A DNA stretch of 59,837 nucleotides from a virus: IMG/VR virus record IMGVR_UViG_3300035071_000150, positions 1-59,837 of that record; one strand, 5' to 3'. A program made the position numbers and the translations under genes. Position 1 is the stretch's first letter; every line of letters begins with the position of its first letter. This document shows positions 14,879 to 23,845 of this stretch, piece by piece. The notes below the pieces were generated by a model. It was not told the DNA's origin and did not search any database. It saw only the letters and a program-made list of their open reading frames with translations.

Positions 14879-16003
14879 TCAGTTCCACGCCTCTATCTCG
14901 ATGTATCCGCTGGTGATGTTGCCGCTGGATGAGAGGACTTGAATCCCGGTGATCGCACCAGTGCCGCCGCTATACCAGCCGGTGCCAGTGACGTATTGAT
15001 AGGTTCCAGTAGACGCCGAGCCGCCAATGGCAAATATCACGTTCTTATACGTGCTTGTCTGCGATGGTGAATCTATCCAAACCTTCCCGCTGATTCCTTG
15101 GCCAGAATTAGACCAGTAACTAGTGTAAGTACATGGTATATATGTTGTAGGATTGAAAGCCGTGTTTGTGCTGTTCAGAAGATTTGCGGTGCCGAGATAA
15201 TTAGATGTTTGAAACGTCCCGCCGGTTTGCAATTGAATTTCGCAACTTGTGGCATTCGTCGCGGCCATTAGATTTACGAACGTTATTTGGTAGTGCGCGT
15301 AAGTCGAGGTCAACGAGGTCGTATCGGACAACGACGCCGAATTGCTCGCCGCGAGCGTGTTAAGCCAGCAATGCGTCCCCTTCGGCAGATCGGCGCAAAC
15401 TTGCGCTCTAAACGTCGGCGCGGCGGCGGAGCCGGAAGTCGGCCCCCAGAATCCATAGTTCGCGGTTTGCGTCGCGAGCGTTCCCGTGAGCGTCCCCGAG
15501 GTGGTCACGGGCGATCCTGAGACTGTGATAAATGAGGGAAGGGAAAGCGCGACACTTGAAACCGTGCCAGTCGGCGGAACGCCACCATCGACAATGCCAG
15601 ATGCACTCCAAGCGAGTAAGTGCGTATTCGTAGGAAGCGTGCCAATCAGCGGGAACCCATTCACCGTATTAGGCGCTATATTGAATGGCGCCCAAAGCGA
15701 CGAATTGACCGAAACCGCTATAGGATGCGCGGATGATCCGGTATTGTTCGCGACTATGGTGTTAGCGGCTTGCGGCGCCAACGCGGACAGCGGAAGACCC
15801 GAGATCGATGGGGTCCAAACATTTGTTCCAATATTCCACGTCCCCAATTGAGCGGCGCATGTCGATGTTGGGGACATGATGCAAACCGGCGAAGGCGTGG
15901 CGCCGGTATTCACTCCAAGCGGCAACTGCGTAAAGGTCTGGGCCTGCGCGGGAGGCGCGCAAAGGCACGCCAGCGCGAGTAGCGCTAGAGTAAGTCTTTT
16001 CAT
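14879..16003 (-). CDS. Exported fibre-like protein, 374 aa
   Basis: A third consecutive product with a Sec signal peptide (MKRLTLALLALACLCAPPAQ, cut after AQA about residue 22). The mature part contains PLSALAPQAANTIVANNTGS and repeated Ser/Thr/Gly-rich beta segments typical of phage tail fibre shafts, with a C-terminal domain ending in SGYIEIEAWN. ATG 16003 is chosen because it begins the signal peptide; the open frame upstream is not. Likely works with the two preceding genes. Confidence 0.6.
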   Translation of the reverse strand: MKRLTLALLALACLCAPPAQAQTFTQLPLGVNTGATPSPVCIMSPTSTCAAQLGTWNIGTNVWTPSISGLPLSALAPQAANTIVANNTGSSAHPIAVSVNSSLWAPFNIAPNTVNGFPLIGTLPTNTHLLAWSASGIVDGGVPPTGTVSSVALSLPSFITVSGSPVTTSGTLTGTLATQTANYGFWGPTSGSAAAPTFRAQVCADLPKGTHCWLNTLAASNSASLSDTTSLTSTYAHYQITFVNLMAATNATSCEIQLQTGGTFQTSNYLGTANLLNSTNTAFNPTTYIPCTYTSYWSNSGQGISGKVWIDSPSQTSTYKNVIFAIGGSASTGTYQYVTGTGWYSGGTGAITGIQVLSSSGNITSGYIEIEAWN

Positions 16004-16031
16004 ATTGTGGGGGCCTTTATTCCGACCTGCG

Positions 16032-16382
16032 TTACGCAGGCAGCGTGGCAGCGAGGGCGAACAGCGCGGCCATGCTTGAAGCATTCAAAGAGAATGTCGT
16101 GGCGGTCAGCGTTGCAATCGCGTCATTAGGCGCGACGGTCGATCCCGCATACCACTGAATCCAAGCTGCCGAATTCGCATTCACCGCCACGGCGGCAAAC
16201 AGCGTGTTCATATTGTAGAGTTCAGCCACCGCCTCGAACCATTGCGCCTTCGTCACGGACCCCGCCGCGCCGGAACCAAGCGCGATCGTATAGGATAGAC
16301 CGTTCTTGGTGACGACAATTGGCGAAATGCCGATCAACTGCGCTGGAAGTTTCGGCGTTACGGCAAAAGTACTTCCTGACAT
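16032..16382 (-). CDS. Small virion-type protein, 116 aa
   Basis: Beta-rich start (MSGSTFAVTPKLPAQLIGIS), then VTKAQWFEAVAELYNMNTLF and an Ala/Ser-rich end. No signal peptide. The stop of the upstream small gene overlaps its ATG (TAATG). Placed between tail fibre genes and small basic proteins, it is probably a minor structural protein. Family unknown. Confidence 0.6.
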   Translation of the reverse strand: MSGSTFAVTPKLPAQLIGISPIVVTKNGLSYTIALGSGAAGSVTKAQWFEAVAELYNMNTLFAAVAVNANSAAWIQWYAGSTVAPNDAIATLTATTFSLNASSMAALFALAATLPA

Positions 16383-16507
16383 TATTTACAGTCCTTCTTC
16401 GCCGTGCCCTTTTTGGGCTTGGCGACGATGACAATGGCCATTCCCTTCTTGGGCATCCCCATCTTTTTGCCGTCATCTTTCATTTTGTCGTCGCGTATTT
16501 TAGCCAT
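16382..16507 (-). CDS. Tiny Lys-rich protein, 41 aa
   Basis: Starts [20 protein letters not shown] and ends Lys-rich, with one short hydrophobic patch (MAIVIVA). Coupled on both sides by overlapping TAATG. Similar minimal basic proteins recur in this late operon (16507, 17128, 24749, 24924) and may be packaged with DNA or act in assembly. Confidence 0.5.
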   Translation of the reverse strand: MAKIRDDKMKDDGKKMGMPKKGMAIVIVAKPKKGTAKKDCK

Positions 16508-16659
16508 TAGCGTTTGCCTTTCTTGACCTTTTTCGGAAGTTTCCCGCCTTTATCAGTGGCGATGAATTCCTTGCCGACTTTCTTGGGGATACCGAGCGTC
16601 GAATGACCACTGGCGGCGGCCCCCATGGCCGCGCGCTGGGCTTGGCTGCGAGGAGGCAT
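16507..16659 (-). CDS. Tiny basic protein, 50 aa
   Basis: [20 protein letters not shown] followed by [12 protein letters not shown] and a Lys/Gly-rich tail. This composition (PPRSxAQ...GIPKKVxxEF) is common for small phage proteins of unknown role found near tail genes. TAATG coupling to both neighbours; the upstream neighbour is the inserted endonuclease gene. Confidence 0.55.
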   Translation of the reverse strand: MPPRSQAQRAAMGAAASGHSTLGIPKKVGKEFIATDKGGKLPKKVKKGKR

Positions 16660-17138
16660 TATTGGGTTCCTTTATTGCTAAGATACGCAAATGCACGCTT
16701 CGCTATTTTTGGATCGTCACGTAATAATCCTATAGCTCTATTGCATTTACCACACAGCAATCCTCTAACGTGTCCGGCTATGTGGCAGTGGTCAACCTCT
16801 AGTAACTCATGTGCCTCTTCACATATTAAGCATCTGCCATTCTGCAATTCGAACATTGCCTCATATGTCTTATGAGATATTCCATAGTGTCTTATGAGTT
16901 GGTAATCTCGTCTTTCTAAAGGATCGCGGCTATTATACGAAATCCTTTTTCGCTCCTTGATATTGGATGAGTTGTTTTCCTGATACTGTTTTACACAGCG
17001 TAATATTTTTTCTCTGTGTTTCTCGTAATGTTTTCTTTTAACATCCTTATATTTCTCGGGATGAAGAGCGCGGTCCTTCCTCCGCCATTCGGCGCGATAT
17101 TTCCTGCGCTCTTCATCAGTCAACCTCTTATTTCCCAC
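16659..17138 (-). CDS. Endonuclease VII-like HNH (homing-type) endonuclease
   Basis: C-terminal HNH fold of the recombination endonuclease VII type: [41 protein letters not shown], giving two CxxC zinc knuckles and the catalytic His pair. The N-terminal half is Lys/Arg/Glu-rich and resembles the DNA-binding arm of free-standing homing endonucleases. GTG 17138 overlaps the upstream stop region; TTG 17123 is another option. The gene is visibly AT-richer than its neighbours, a sign of recent arrival. It sits inside a chain of overlapping small late genes, a typical place for a free-standing homing endonuclease. Confidence 0.8.
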   Translation of the reverse strand: MGNKRLTDEERRKYRAEWRRKDRALHPEKYKDVKRKHYEKHREKILRCVKQYQENNSSNIKERKRISYNSRDPLERRDYQLIRHYGISHKTYEAMFELQNGRCLICEEAHELLEVDHCHIAGHVRGLLCGKCNRAIGLLRDDPKIAKRAFAYLSNKGTQ

Positions 17139-17343
17139 GCTTAGAGCCTCGTATGACCCGGTTAGCCTTGGCGTCGATCTTTTCTTCCTCGGACTTGGAC
17201 ATGCGGCCAGAATTGACAGCCTGAGACGCGCGGCTTTTCGCGTTGGCCGCATGGGAGCGGTCATTTATTGGAAAACTCCGATCTGCCCCCGCGAATTTGC
17301 TCGCTGGTAGCGCCTTCCGCGCCTTGGTTGTCAGTTTCGCCAT
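17128..17343 (-). CDS. Small basic phage protein (MAKLTTKARKALP type), 71 aa
   Basis: Begins MAKLTTKARKALPASKFAGA and continues SFPINDRSHAANAKSRASQA, a well conserved small protein of phages and plasmids (DUF6582-like) with unknown function. AGGAG is present eight bases before ATG 17343. The 3' end overlaps the start of the endonuclease gene. Confidence 0.7.
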   Translation of the reverse strand: MAKLTTKARKALPASKFAGADRSFPINDRSHAANAKSRASQAVNSGRMSKSEEEKIDAKANRVIRGSKRGK

Positions 17344-17353
17344 TGATTTTCTC

Positions 17354-17806
17354 CTACGGGAAATGAAACGGCGGCGTGGCGCCCCAACCGGACCAGACTC
17401 CGCCGTTGACAATCGGAACGGTTCCGACGCACAACTGTTGCGTTACTTGAAGATCCGGCGTTAGGATGATCATGCCGATTTCGTAATATCCCGGCAGAAG
17501 CCGCTGCATGATCGACGCCGGAACATTCAGTTCGAGCGTCCCGTCGTATAGGGTTAGAACTCCACTGCCATCATTAGTGGCGGCAGAAAACGAAGGAACC
17601 GCGTTATACCCACCGCCATAGATGAACGGCCAGTTTCCGAAGAACTGCGATTGATCGCCAGCGCCCCGCGCCGATCTAGCCCACATCTGCATCATCACGA
17701 CGCATTGATCATTTTGGATTGGGCTGCCGTCGTCTTCCGCAACGAGGTTCCAGTCTTCGAGGAAGTTCGCGGTGTCTGATTGCTGCTCGAAGTTTGTTAT
17801 ATACAT
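17354..17806 (-). CDS. Beta-rich tail/virion protein, 150 aa
   Basis: Begins MYITNFEQQSDTANFLEDWN, has SPIQNDQCVVMMQMWARSAR and a C-terminal segment YYEIGMIILTPDLQVTQQLC. The fold appears to be a beta sandwich like the short tail-tip or assembly proteins next to fibre genes. It lies just downstream of the collar fibre gene. No enzyme motif. Confidence 0.55.
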   Translation of the reverse strand: MYITNFEQQSDTANFLEDWNLVAEDDGSPIQNDQCVVMMQMWARSARGAGDQSQFFGNWPFIYGGGYNAVPSFSAATNDGSGVLTLYDGTLELNVPASIMQRLLPGYYEIGMIILTPDLQVTQQLCVGTVPIVNGGVWSGWGATPPFHFP

Positions 17807-17830
17807 CGCTTATCCTCGCGGAACCAATAA

Positions 17831-18943
17831 TTACAGTTTCATATACCAGCCCCCAAGCCGGGTAGGTTGCAACAACGGGAACGGATTTCCGCCACCTGTG
17901 TTCGCGTTGGTTATGTTGGCCGTCCCGCTGTCGGTTATGTCCGCCTGAGACGATGATGAAACGGCGCCGCCGAGATAGCCGCCGTTCCCAGAGCTTCCGC
18001 CAAACGTCGTCGTGTGAGTGTGACCGGAATCTGTCGCGACGTGCGTATGCGATGGCATCTGGTCGGATGTTGGTTGGAAACCTTGAAACCCGGCCGCCGC
18101 GCCGATCTGTTGCGCGTCAGTGAAAAACGATGACCGCCACGATACCCCCGACCCAGCCGCGGGCGTGACTGACACCGTGACGTTCGTTCCGCTGATAGCG
18201 GTGACTTGGCCCGCCGCGACGCCATTGATGATGGCGTATTGTCCAACGGCGATGTTGGCCGCGCTGGTGACCGGCACAACGCCAGTCGACCCGTTTGGGG
18301 AGCACGTCGTGATGGCTTGTATTTTACCTGCCGCCGTCGCGCCCATGTCATCGACGCCAGCCGCCACGAGACCTTGCATCGAGGGGATGACGATGGTTTT
18401 ATTCGCGGTGAAGTCAGCGGGCGCCGAGACGCCGCGACCTCCAGAAACAGCGGCAATGCTGTTCGGCAATCCGTTCCATAAAAAGGAGAACAGATTATTG
18501 GCGTTCGCCGCCGCGTATTCGGTCGCCCCAGACGCGAGATTCCCCAGCGTGTTGCCGTTCATGCGGACGAATCCGACTATTTGGCCGCTCGTCAATCGCC
18601 AAATCGGATCGCCGGTCTGGAATATTTCATCCGCGGTGACGACGATGCCGCCGCCGCCCGATGGGGGGGGCGGGTTGTCGATTCCTTGCGCGTAGGAAAG
18701 CAGCACGCCATTCGCCGCGGCCACCTTGACGCTATAAGTGCCGTAGGGGACGTAAATCGGCGGGAATAGCCCGGTGACGCTCGCCACGACCGGCCATGGA
18801 AGCACGTAGGTTAGCGTTGGCTCGCTATAGACGATGAGCGGCGTCGTCGTGTCGCCGGCATAGAAATACGCCACGGCGCCAGCGGCGAAGGAGCCGGCGG
18901 ACGTGAAGACCGGCGTCGGGACGGGATTCCAAATAAAGGCGAT
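17831..18943 (-). CDS. Tail collar-domain fibre protein, probable ATC start
   Basis: Residues 95-200 carry a phage tail-collar domain (GDPIWRLTSGQIVGFVRMNG, then NLFSFLWNG and GGRGVSAPADF, VIPSMQGLVAAGVDDMG); the C-terminus has the MPSHTHVATDSGHTHT motif usual for such fibres. No ATG or GTG fits the N-terminus. The only GTG (18874) has no ribosome-binding site and removes 23 residues of good coding sequence (IAFIWNPVPTPVF...). A perfect AGGAGG at 18949-18954 stands five bases before ATC 18943, and a TAG lies four codons further up. I therefore place the start at ATC. The product has 370 aa. Confidence 0.7.
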   Translation of the reverse strand: MAFIWNPVPTPVFTSAGSFAAGAVAYFYAGDTTTPLIVYSEPTLTYVLPWPVVASVTGLFPPIYVPYGTYSVKVAAANGVLLSYAQGIDNPPPPSGGGGIVVTADEIFQTGDPIWRLTSGQIVGFVRMNGNTLGNLASGATEYAAANANNLFSFLWNGLPNSIAAVSGGRGVSAPADFTANKTIVIPSMQGLVAAGVDDMGATAAGKIQAITTCSPNGSTGVVPVTSAANIAVGQYAIINGVAAGQVTAISGTNVTVSVTPAAGSGVSWRSSFFTDAQQIGAAAGFQGFQPTSDQMPSHTHVATDSGHTHTTTFGGSSGNGGYLGGAVSSSSQADITDSGTANITNANTGGGNPFPLLQPTRLGGWYMKL

Positions 18944-19025
18944 CTCAGCCTCCTATTTCACTTGCTCGCGCTAGCGTGCTATTTCCCCGGCGGGGAACCG
19001 GACCAGAATAATTTTGGAGGGGTTG

Positions 19026-19412
19026 ATGCGGGCTCATTGCATATTGGCGCTGATTGGCGCGGCGTTATCCGGCTGCAGTTCGGCGGCGACCACCACTTCA
19101 TTCGTTGGGCCATCGGGCACGCAAATCCACTCCGCGAAGTGCGGGGGCTCTCCCCAGAGTTGCTACCAAGAGGCCGCGAGAATTTGCGGCGCTCCCTACC
19201 AAGTTCTCGACAGCGAAAGTCATGCGGGGGGACTGGTCGCCGATGTCATGCCGGGTCCGGTCACTTGGTATGGGATGACCTACAGTTGCGGGAAATCAGA
19301 TGGGCGCCTGCCAAATTTCCCGTTCAGAGGCCAGACCTACGTTCCAGACTCAGGCCCCACGGTCACGAACTGTAACGCTATCGGGCATTCGTTGAACTGC
19401 ACCACCTATTAG
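19026..19412 (+). CDS. Lipoprotein moron gene on opposite strand
   Basis: GGAGG lies five bases before ATG 19026. The product (128 aa) starts MRAHCILALIGAALSGCSSA, a signal peptide ending in the lipobox LSGC, followed by a domain with six further Cys (AKCGGSPQSCYQEAARICGA). It would be a lipid-anchored outer-membrane protein. The gene is on the plus strand inside the minus-strand late operon, and its stop overlaps that of the convergent gene at 19409. This is the usual layout of a moron expressed from the lysogen, possibly for surface change or exclusion of other phages. Confidence 0.7.
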   Translation: MRAHCILALIGAALSGCSSAATTTSFVGPSGTQIHSAKCGGSPQSCYQEAARICGAPYQVLDSESHAGGLVADVMPGPVTWYGMTYSCGKSDGRLPNFPFRGQTYVPDSGPTVTNCNAIGHSLNCTTY

Positions 19413-21526
19413 TGGTTGCGCTGCCCTTGCGAATGGCTTTGCCGCGCCCTCTCAGCCAGGATTTCCTTCATGAGAAGGTCAGAGACTCCTGTCTTGAACG
19501 CCTTGGCGAGTTGCGAACTGGCCTGGACCGTTCGCACCGCCCGTTCATAGACCGATGGATCGCGCGAAGTCAGTCCTTCCGCGACATGCTGCATGACGCG
19601 CTCGTCGAGGCCCTTGGCGCCATGCTGGATAAATGCACGGAGAATGCCGACGAGATGGAACGCCGATCCAAGCGCGCCGCCATGCGTGACGATATCCTTC
19701 AACTGTTGCGCCGTGGTGGAATTGCCCGTCACCGCATTGCGCAATTGGTCCATGACGGCCTCGACATGGAGATGCGCTTCGAGTTGGCGAGCGCGGTTTG
19801 GCCCGATAGCCATTTCGATGCGCTGCTTGGCGGCGGGAGAATTGAAAGCGGCGTCGATCACCGCATTGCGGTTGGCCCCTTTCTCTTTAAGGAGATCTTC
19901 CATCTTCGACATGAAGCCATGCGCGAACAATTCCCGCTCGGCGGGATTGAACGATTTAATCGCCTTGGCGAAATCGTGGTTCTCGCCCTTCGCCGTGACG
20001 AATTTCTCGCCGGCCTCCAGCGCGTCCCCCGCGCCAAAAAACTTGGCCGCCGTGCTTCTGGCGTCGGCATAGGACGGGACGGCCTCATCAAGCTCCGCGA
20101 CGATTTTCTTCTTCAACTCGGTTAGCGTCGCGGCTTCGTTCTTTTCGCCGGCCCGTTTCGCCACGTCGATTTTATCGTCTAGATTGCGTTTGACGTGATC
20201 CCAGAATTGCAACGCGGGAATTGGCGTTTCGCCATTTTCCCCAGCGCGCAATTGCATGACGCCACTTTCGCTTTCTTGGAATGGATTCTTGGTCGGCTTA
20301 AACCCGTGGGCGACATCGTAATTTCGCCCCGTCTTCGTCGCGCCCTTGATCGCGTCTTGAACGGCTGGCGCGGCGCTTAACCGCTCCAATTCCGGCGTCC
20401 AGACGCCTTTCGCGCCTTCTTCATACGCCTTTTGATATTTTGGGCGGTTCGCCGCCGCCGCTCGCTCTTTGAGTTTATCGAGCGTTTGCGACGAATTTCC
20501 GCCACCAAGTTGCGTCAATCGATCCGCGATGCGGGACTGCTGGCCTTCGAACCGCGCCGCCGTTTCGCTTTGCAGAATGTCGCGCGCCTCGGGGGATATA
20601 TTCGCCGCCGTGCGGGCGAGTCGCCGGGTCGCTTCGCCACCGAGATCGGCAATATTGACCGGCAAGCCATTATCGGCCGCCGTTCCATGCTCTTGTGGCG
20701 TCAATCCGAGGCGGTTTATTTCCGATTCCGCTGGCGTCTCGCCCAAAGCAGCGCGACGCGCGATGATCTTGGCGCGATTGGCCTTATCCCGCTCCAGCGC
20801 CTCGCCGATAAGCTTCGTCGCCGCGCCCTCGGGATCAAAAAGCGACTTGACGACTTGCGGGATGCCGGTCGCATTGGCGACGAATTTGGCGATCGGAGCC
20901 GCGACTTCCACCAGAGGGACCGCCGCGCCGCCTATCCCGCCGCCCGTTAGAGCGCCTTCCGCTGTGTTTTTGGCGACTTCCGGTAGGTTGGTAAGGTCTG
21001 GGCTCGAACCCGCGCCATAGGCCGCCCCCTGAGCCGCGCCAGTCGCGATCCCCTGGCCGATGCGGCCCGCGATGGTGGGAGCGGCGACTTCCGCCCCAAT
21101 GGGGTTGACCACCGCGCCGCCGAGCGTTCCCAAGGTCGCCGCGATGGGGTGCTGTTCATTCGCGGCCTTGGTTAGCTCCTGCTCTTTCGCGAGGTTCTTG
21201 GAATATTCGCCGAACTCGCCACCAATGCCGGTTAACGCCTCGCCGAGAGCCGCGCCGCGATCCGCGAGCCCGAACGTCGCCGCGTTGGCGACGCTGCGGC
21301 CAAGGGTGTCGACAACACCTGGAGCCTCGACATTGGCCCCCTGCGGGCCGACAATATCCGCGAACAAATTAGCCTTGGCGTGAGGCGTCACCGCGAGCGC
21401 GGGGCGCGGGCCAAAATCTGTCTGACGCGGGGCGCTGGGGGGAGCGGGTTGCGATTGCTGCGTCGGTGCTGGGACAGGCTGCGCCTCCCCCCCGGAAGAC
21501 GACAGGATGTCGTCAAACAATCCCAT
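19409..21526 (-). CDS. Ejection (internal virion) protein, 705 aa
   Basis: Very Ala/Gly-rich and helical, with an N-terminal Pro/Gln-rich stretch, amphipathic Ala/Gly segments (GIATGAAQGAAYGAG, ALTGGGIGGAAVPLVEVAA) able to enter membranes, and long charged helices from about residue 330. In P22-like phages the three ejection proteins follow the tail closure genes in this order, leave the capsid first and form a channel across the envelope. This is the third, in the place of gp16/gp20. Identification is by composition, size and order. Confidence 0.6.
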   Translation of the reverse strand: MGLFDDILSSSGGEAQPVPAPTQQSQPAPPSAPRQTDFGPRPALAVTPHAKANLFADIVGPQGANVEAPGVVDTLGRSVANAATFGLADRGAALGEALTGIGGEFGEYSKNLAKEQELTKAANEQHPIAATLGTLGGAVVNPIGAEVAAPTIAGRIGQGIATGAAQGAAYGAGSSPDLTNLPEVAKNTAEGALTGGGIGGAAVPLVEVAAPIAKFVANATGIPQVVKSLFDPEGAATKLIGEALERDKANRAKIIARRAALGETPAESEINRLGLTPQEHGTAADNGLPVNIADLGGEATRRLARTAANISPEARDILQSETAARFEGQQSRIADRLTQLGGGNSSQTLDKLKERAAAANRPKYQKAYEEGAKGVWTPELERLSAAPAVQDAIKGATKTGRNYDVAHGFKPTKNPFQESESGVMQLRAGENGETPIPALQFWDHVKRNLDDKIDVAKRAGEKNEAATLTELKKKIVAELDEAVPSYADARSTAAKFFGAGDALEAGEKFVTAKGENHDFAKAIKSFNPAERELFAHGFMSKMEDLLKEKGANRNAVIDAAFNSPAAKQRIEMAIGPNRARQLEAHLHVEAVMDQLRNAVTGNSTTAQQLKDIVTHGGALGSAFHLVGILRAFIQHGAKGLDERVMQHVAEGLTSRDPSVYERAVRTVQASSQLAKAFKTGVSDLLMKEILAERARQSHSQGQRNH

Positions 21527-23844
21527 TATTGCAGCCCGTAGAGCGACGGATTAATCCCATACCCCTGCAAGCGCTGGCCGATGGCCGCCTTTTGCGCCGG
21601 CGTGATGTTAGGCTGCGACCATGCCGACTTGGCGTCCTGAATGGCCATCGCGGGAGTGTAGCCTTGCGGAAGTGGCTGACGTGGCTCCGTCGCCGTGGCT
21701 CCAGTTTGTGGAGGCGCGGCGCCTTGTTCGTTCCCGCCAGCGGTGAATACCCCGGCCTCGGGGCTAAGTGGCTGCGCGCTGATCCCTTCCATCGCCGGCT
21801 TACCCTTGCGGATGTTTTTCAGCATCGCCTGAGCGACTTGGGGAGATTTATGCGCTAGGTCGATTTCCGCCTGCATTTGGTCCAGCGTCGCGTTATAAGC
21901 GTCTGGTCCAGTCGCCGTCGAAAGCATTTGCTGCGCGTGCTCCTTGTCCGAGACGGTTGGCGTCCCGTTCGGATTGATCGCGCGGGCATAGGTGTTGATG
22001 ATGGCGAGATTGGCCGCGCCGAATTTGGCGAGCGCCGGGTCGCTGGTCCCGGCCTGAACCGCCTGAATCGCCTTGGTGACCGGAACCCAATTGCCGCGCG
22101 GCACTTCATTCGACGCCTGCCGCCCAAGGGCGATGGCGCCCTGCGCCTCGGTCGAAGCGCTTGCCATGCGCGCGGTTTGCGTGCCGAATGTCCGCTGTTG
22201 CGCGTTTAGGCCAGCCTGTTCGGCGCTGGCCTCAAGCAAATCCTTGGCGTCGATGCCGCGCTCGGCCGCCTTTTGAGCGACCAAGCCTTGCACCTTGGAA
22301 ATATTCTCCGCGCCTTGCGCGCCGCGCCCAAGTCCGGTCATCGCCTTGGTGTCACCGGCAAGAATCCGCTCGGCGAGGAAATCCGCCGTTTGATCCGGCA
22401 TGGAGGCCGCGCCTTGGCCCTTGTAAAGCACCTTGCCATCGGGGCCGACCAATGCCGCGCCGGCGCCGACGACATGCGGCTGCAATCCCTTGACACCACC
22501 AATGGCTTCCCATTGTTCAAACGTCTTTGGCTCGCCACCGGCCTCGGTCGTCTGCTTCTTGTAATATTCGTAATTCTTTTGTTCGTTGGTTTGCGTGTCC
22601 TTGTCGGACGCGATGGCTTCAGGCTTTCCGGTTTGGGTGTTTATCGTCCAGACGCGGGTATCTTCGGCTGGAATGCCAAACGCCGTTTTCTGTTGCGGCG
22701 TCATCGGCGCGACTTGGCCAGTCTGCTCGCCAAACCGCTTGATCAACGCCTCGCCGATCGGCTTCATCGTCGGGCTCTGCAGCATCGCATAGGCTTGGCC
22801 TAGCGTGTAGTTGCGGCCTCCAAACGAGACGGTTCCGGCTGGCGCGGCGGCGGTCGCCACGGCTGGGGCGGACGTGTCCGGTGTCGGCGTGATTTGTGGC
22901 GTGGGTTGGCCGCTCGCGACATTATCGGGCGAGACCGACGAAGCCACGCCGGGGCCAGCGACAAGATTAGCGGGGGCGCGCGTCGCGGGATTCCCCAGAA
23001 CACCGGCAGGCTGCTCTTGACCGCCATTCAGCGAAGCGACGGCGCTCAAATACGGCATTCTCGCCGCAATGGCCCCGGCCTTGTCCTTCGGGTTCTCATA
23101 TTGATTGACGAACGCCGTCAGATTGTCTTGGGGCGACGAATTCGGGTCATTCAACTGCTGCCACAATTGAGGATAATTATGCTGCAAATCCCATTGCACG
23201 AACGCCGTTTGCGTGGCGCGCGACGTTGGGTCGCCGCCAGTCTGGCGCGCGTAATTGAGCAATTGCGCTTGGCGCGGACCGTTCCAATTGGCGATGCCAA
23301 ACGCGCCTTTTGGATTGATGACGCCGCCGGCGTCCGTTCCGGTATTGTTTTGGCTGTTCGGATCGAGAGACGCGCCGGACTCTCCAGAAAGTCCAGCCAC
23401 AACCGCGCTAGCGCCAGCATGGGGGAGACCCCACGCGCGCGCGTTGCCATAGGTCGATGACTGTTCCGGCGTGACGCCTTTCGCTGATCCCGGCGCGGTC
23501 GGCAATACGCCTTGCATGGACGGCGACGACGAAGGCGACGCGGCAGGCGGATTATACGCCACGGGCGCGGCCGCAGGCGCATTGGCCGGCGCGGGCTGCT
23601 CGCCATTCAACCCGCTAAACAGCCGATGCAGGAAGCTCTGCGGGACCGGAGGAGGCCCAATCGGCGCGGGATTGTAAGGCTGTCCGTTGAACGCGGCGGT
23701 CGCGGCGTTGGCCTGCTGTAGTTGCAACGCCTGCTGATACGTCTGCAACGCTTGCTGATTGGCTTGGTCGTTCCCGGAGTTGAGCGTGTCGCCGATGCCG
23801 GAAAGCATCTGGTAGAATGGGACTGCCGGGACAGTATAACCCAT
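21526..23844 (-). CDS. Ejection protein with tail-lysozyme domain, 772 aa
   Basis: Residues about 130-275 form a phage tail lysozyme (Phage_lysozyme2-type) domain: ASAVVAGLSGESGASLDPNS with the likely catalytic Glu, GVINPKGAFGIANWNGPRQ and FVQWDLQHNYPQLW. It would open peptidoglycan locally during DNA entry. Before it is a Gln/Pro-rich spacer, after it a long Ala/Gln-rich helical region. Overlap with 19409 gene at stop/start supports joint translation. Position matches the second P22 ejection protein. Confidence 0.7.
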   Translation of the reverse strand: MGYTVPAVPFYQMLSGIGDTLNSGNDQANQQALQTYQQALQLQQANAATAAFNGQPYNPAPIGPPPVPQSFLHRLFSGLNGEQPAPANAPAAAPVAYNPPAASPSSSPSMQGVLPTAPGSAKGVTPEQSSTYGNARAWGLPHAGASAVVAGLSGESGASLDPNSQNNTGTDAGGVINPKGAFGIANWNGPRQAQLLNYARQTGGDPTSRATQTAFVQWDLQHNYPQLWQQLNDPNSSPQDNLTAFVNQYENPKDKAGAIAARMPYLSAVASLNGGQEQPAGVLGNPATRAPANLVAGPGVASSVSPDNVASGQPTPQITPTPDTSAPAVATAAAPAGTVSFGGRNYTLGQAYAMLQSPTMKPIGEALIKRFGEQTGQVAPMTPQQKTAFGIPAEDTRVWTINTQTGKPEAIASDKDTQTNEQKNYEYYKKQTTEAGGEPKTFEQWEAIGGVKGLQPHVVGAGAALVGPDGKVLYKGQGAASMPDQTADFLAERILAGDTKAMTGLGRGAQGAENISKVQGLVAQKAAERGIDAKDLLEASAEQAGLNAQQRTFGTQTARMASASTEAQGAIALGRQASNEVPRGNWVPVTKAIQAVQAGTSDPALAKFGAANLAIINTYARAINPNGTPTVSDKEHAQQMLSTATGPDAYNATLDQMQAEIDLAHKSPQVAQAMLKNIRKGKPAMEGISAQPLSPEAGVFTAGGNEQGAAPPQTGATATEPRQPLPQGYTPAMAIQDAKSAWSQPNITPAQKAAIGQRLQGYGINPSLYGLQ

Positions 23845-23845
23845 G

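Noticed and set aside
19412-20125. Long plus-strand frame opposite the ejection protein gene
   Set aside because: The minus-strand frame is longer, in operon order and of known type; the plus frame has Arg/Leu-rich shadow composition.
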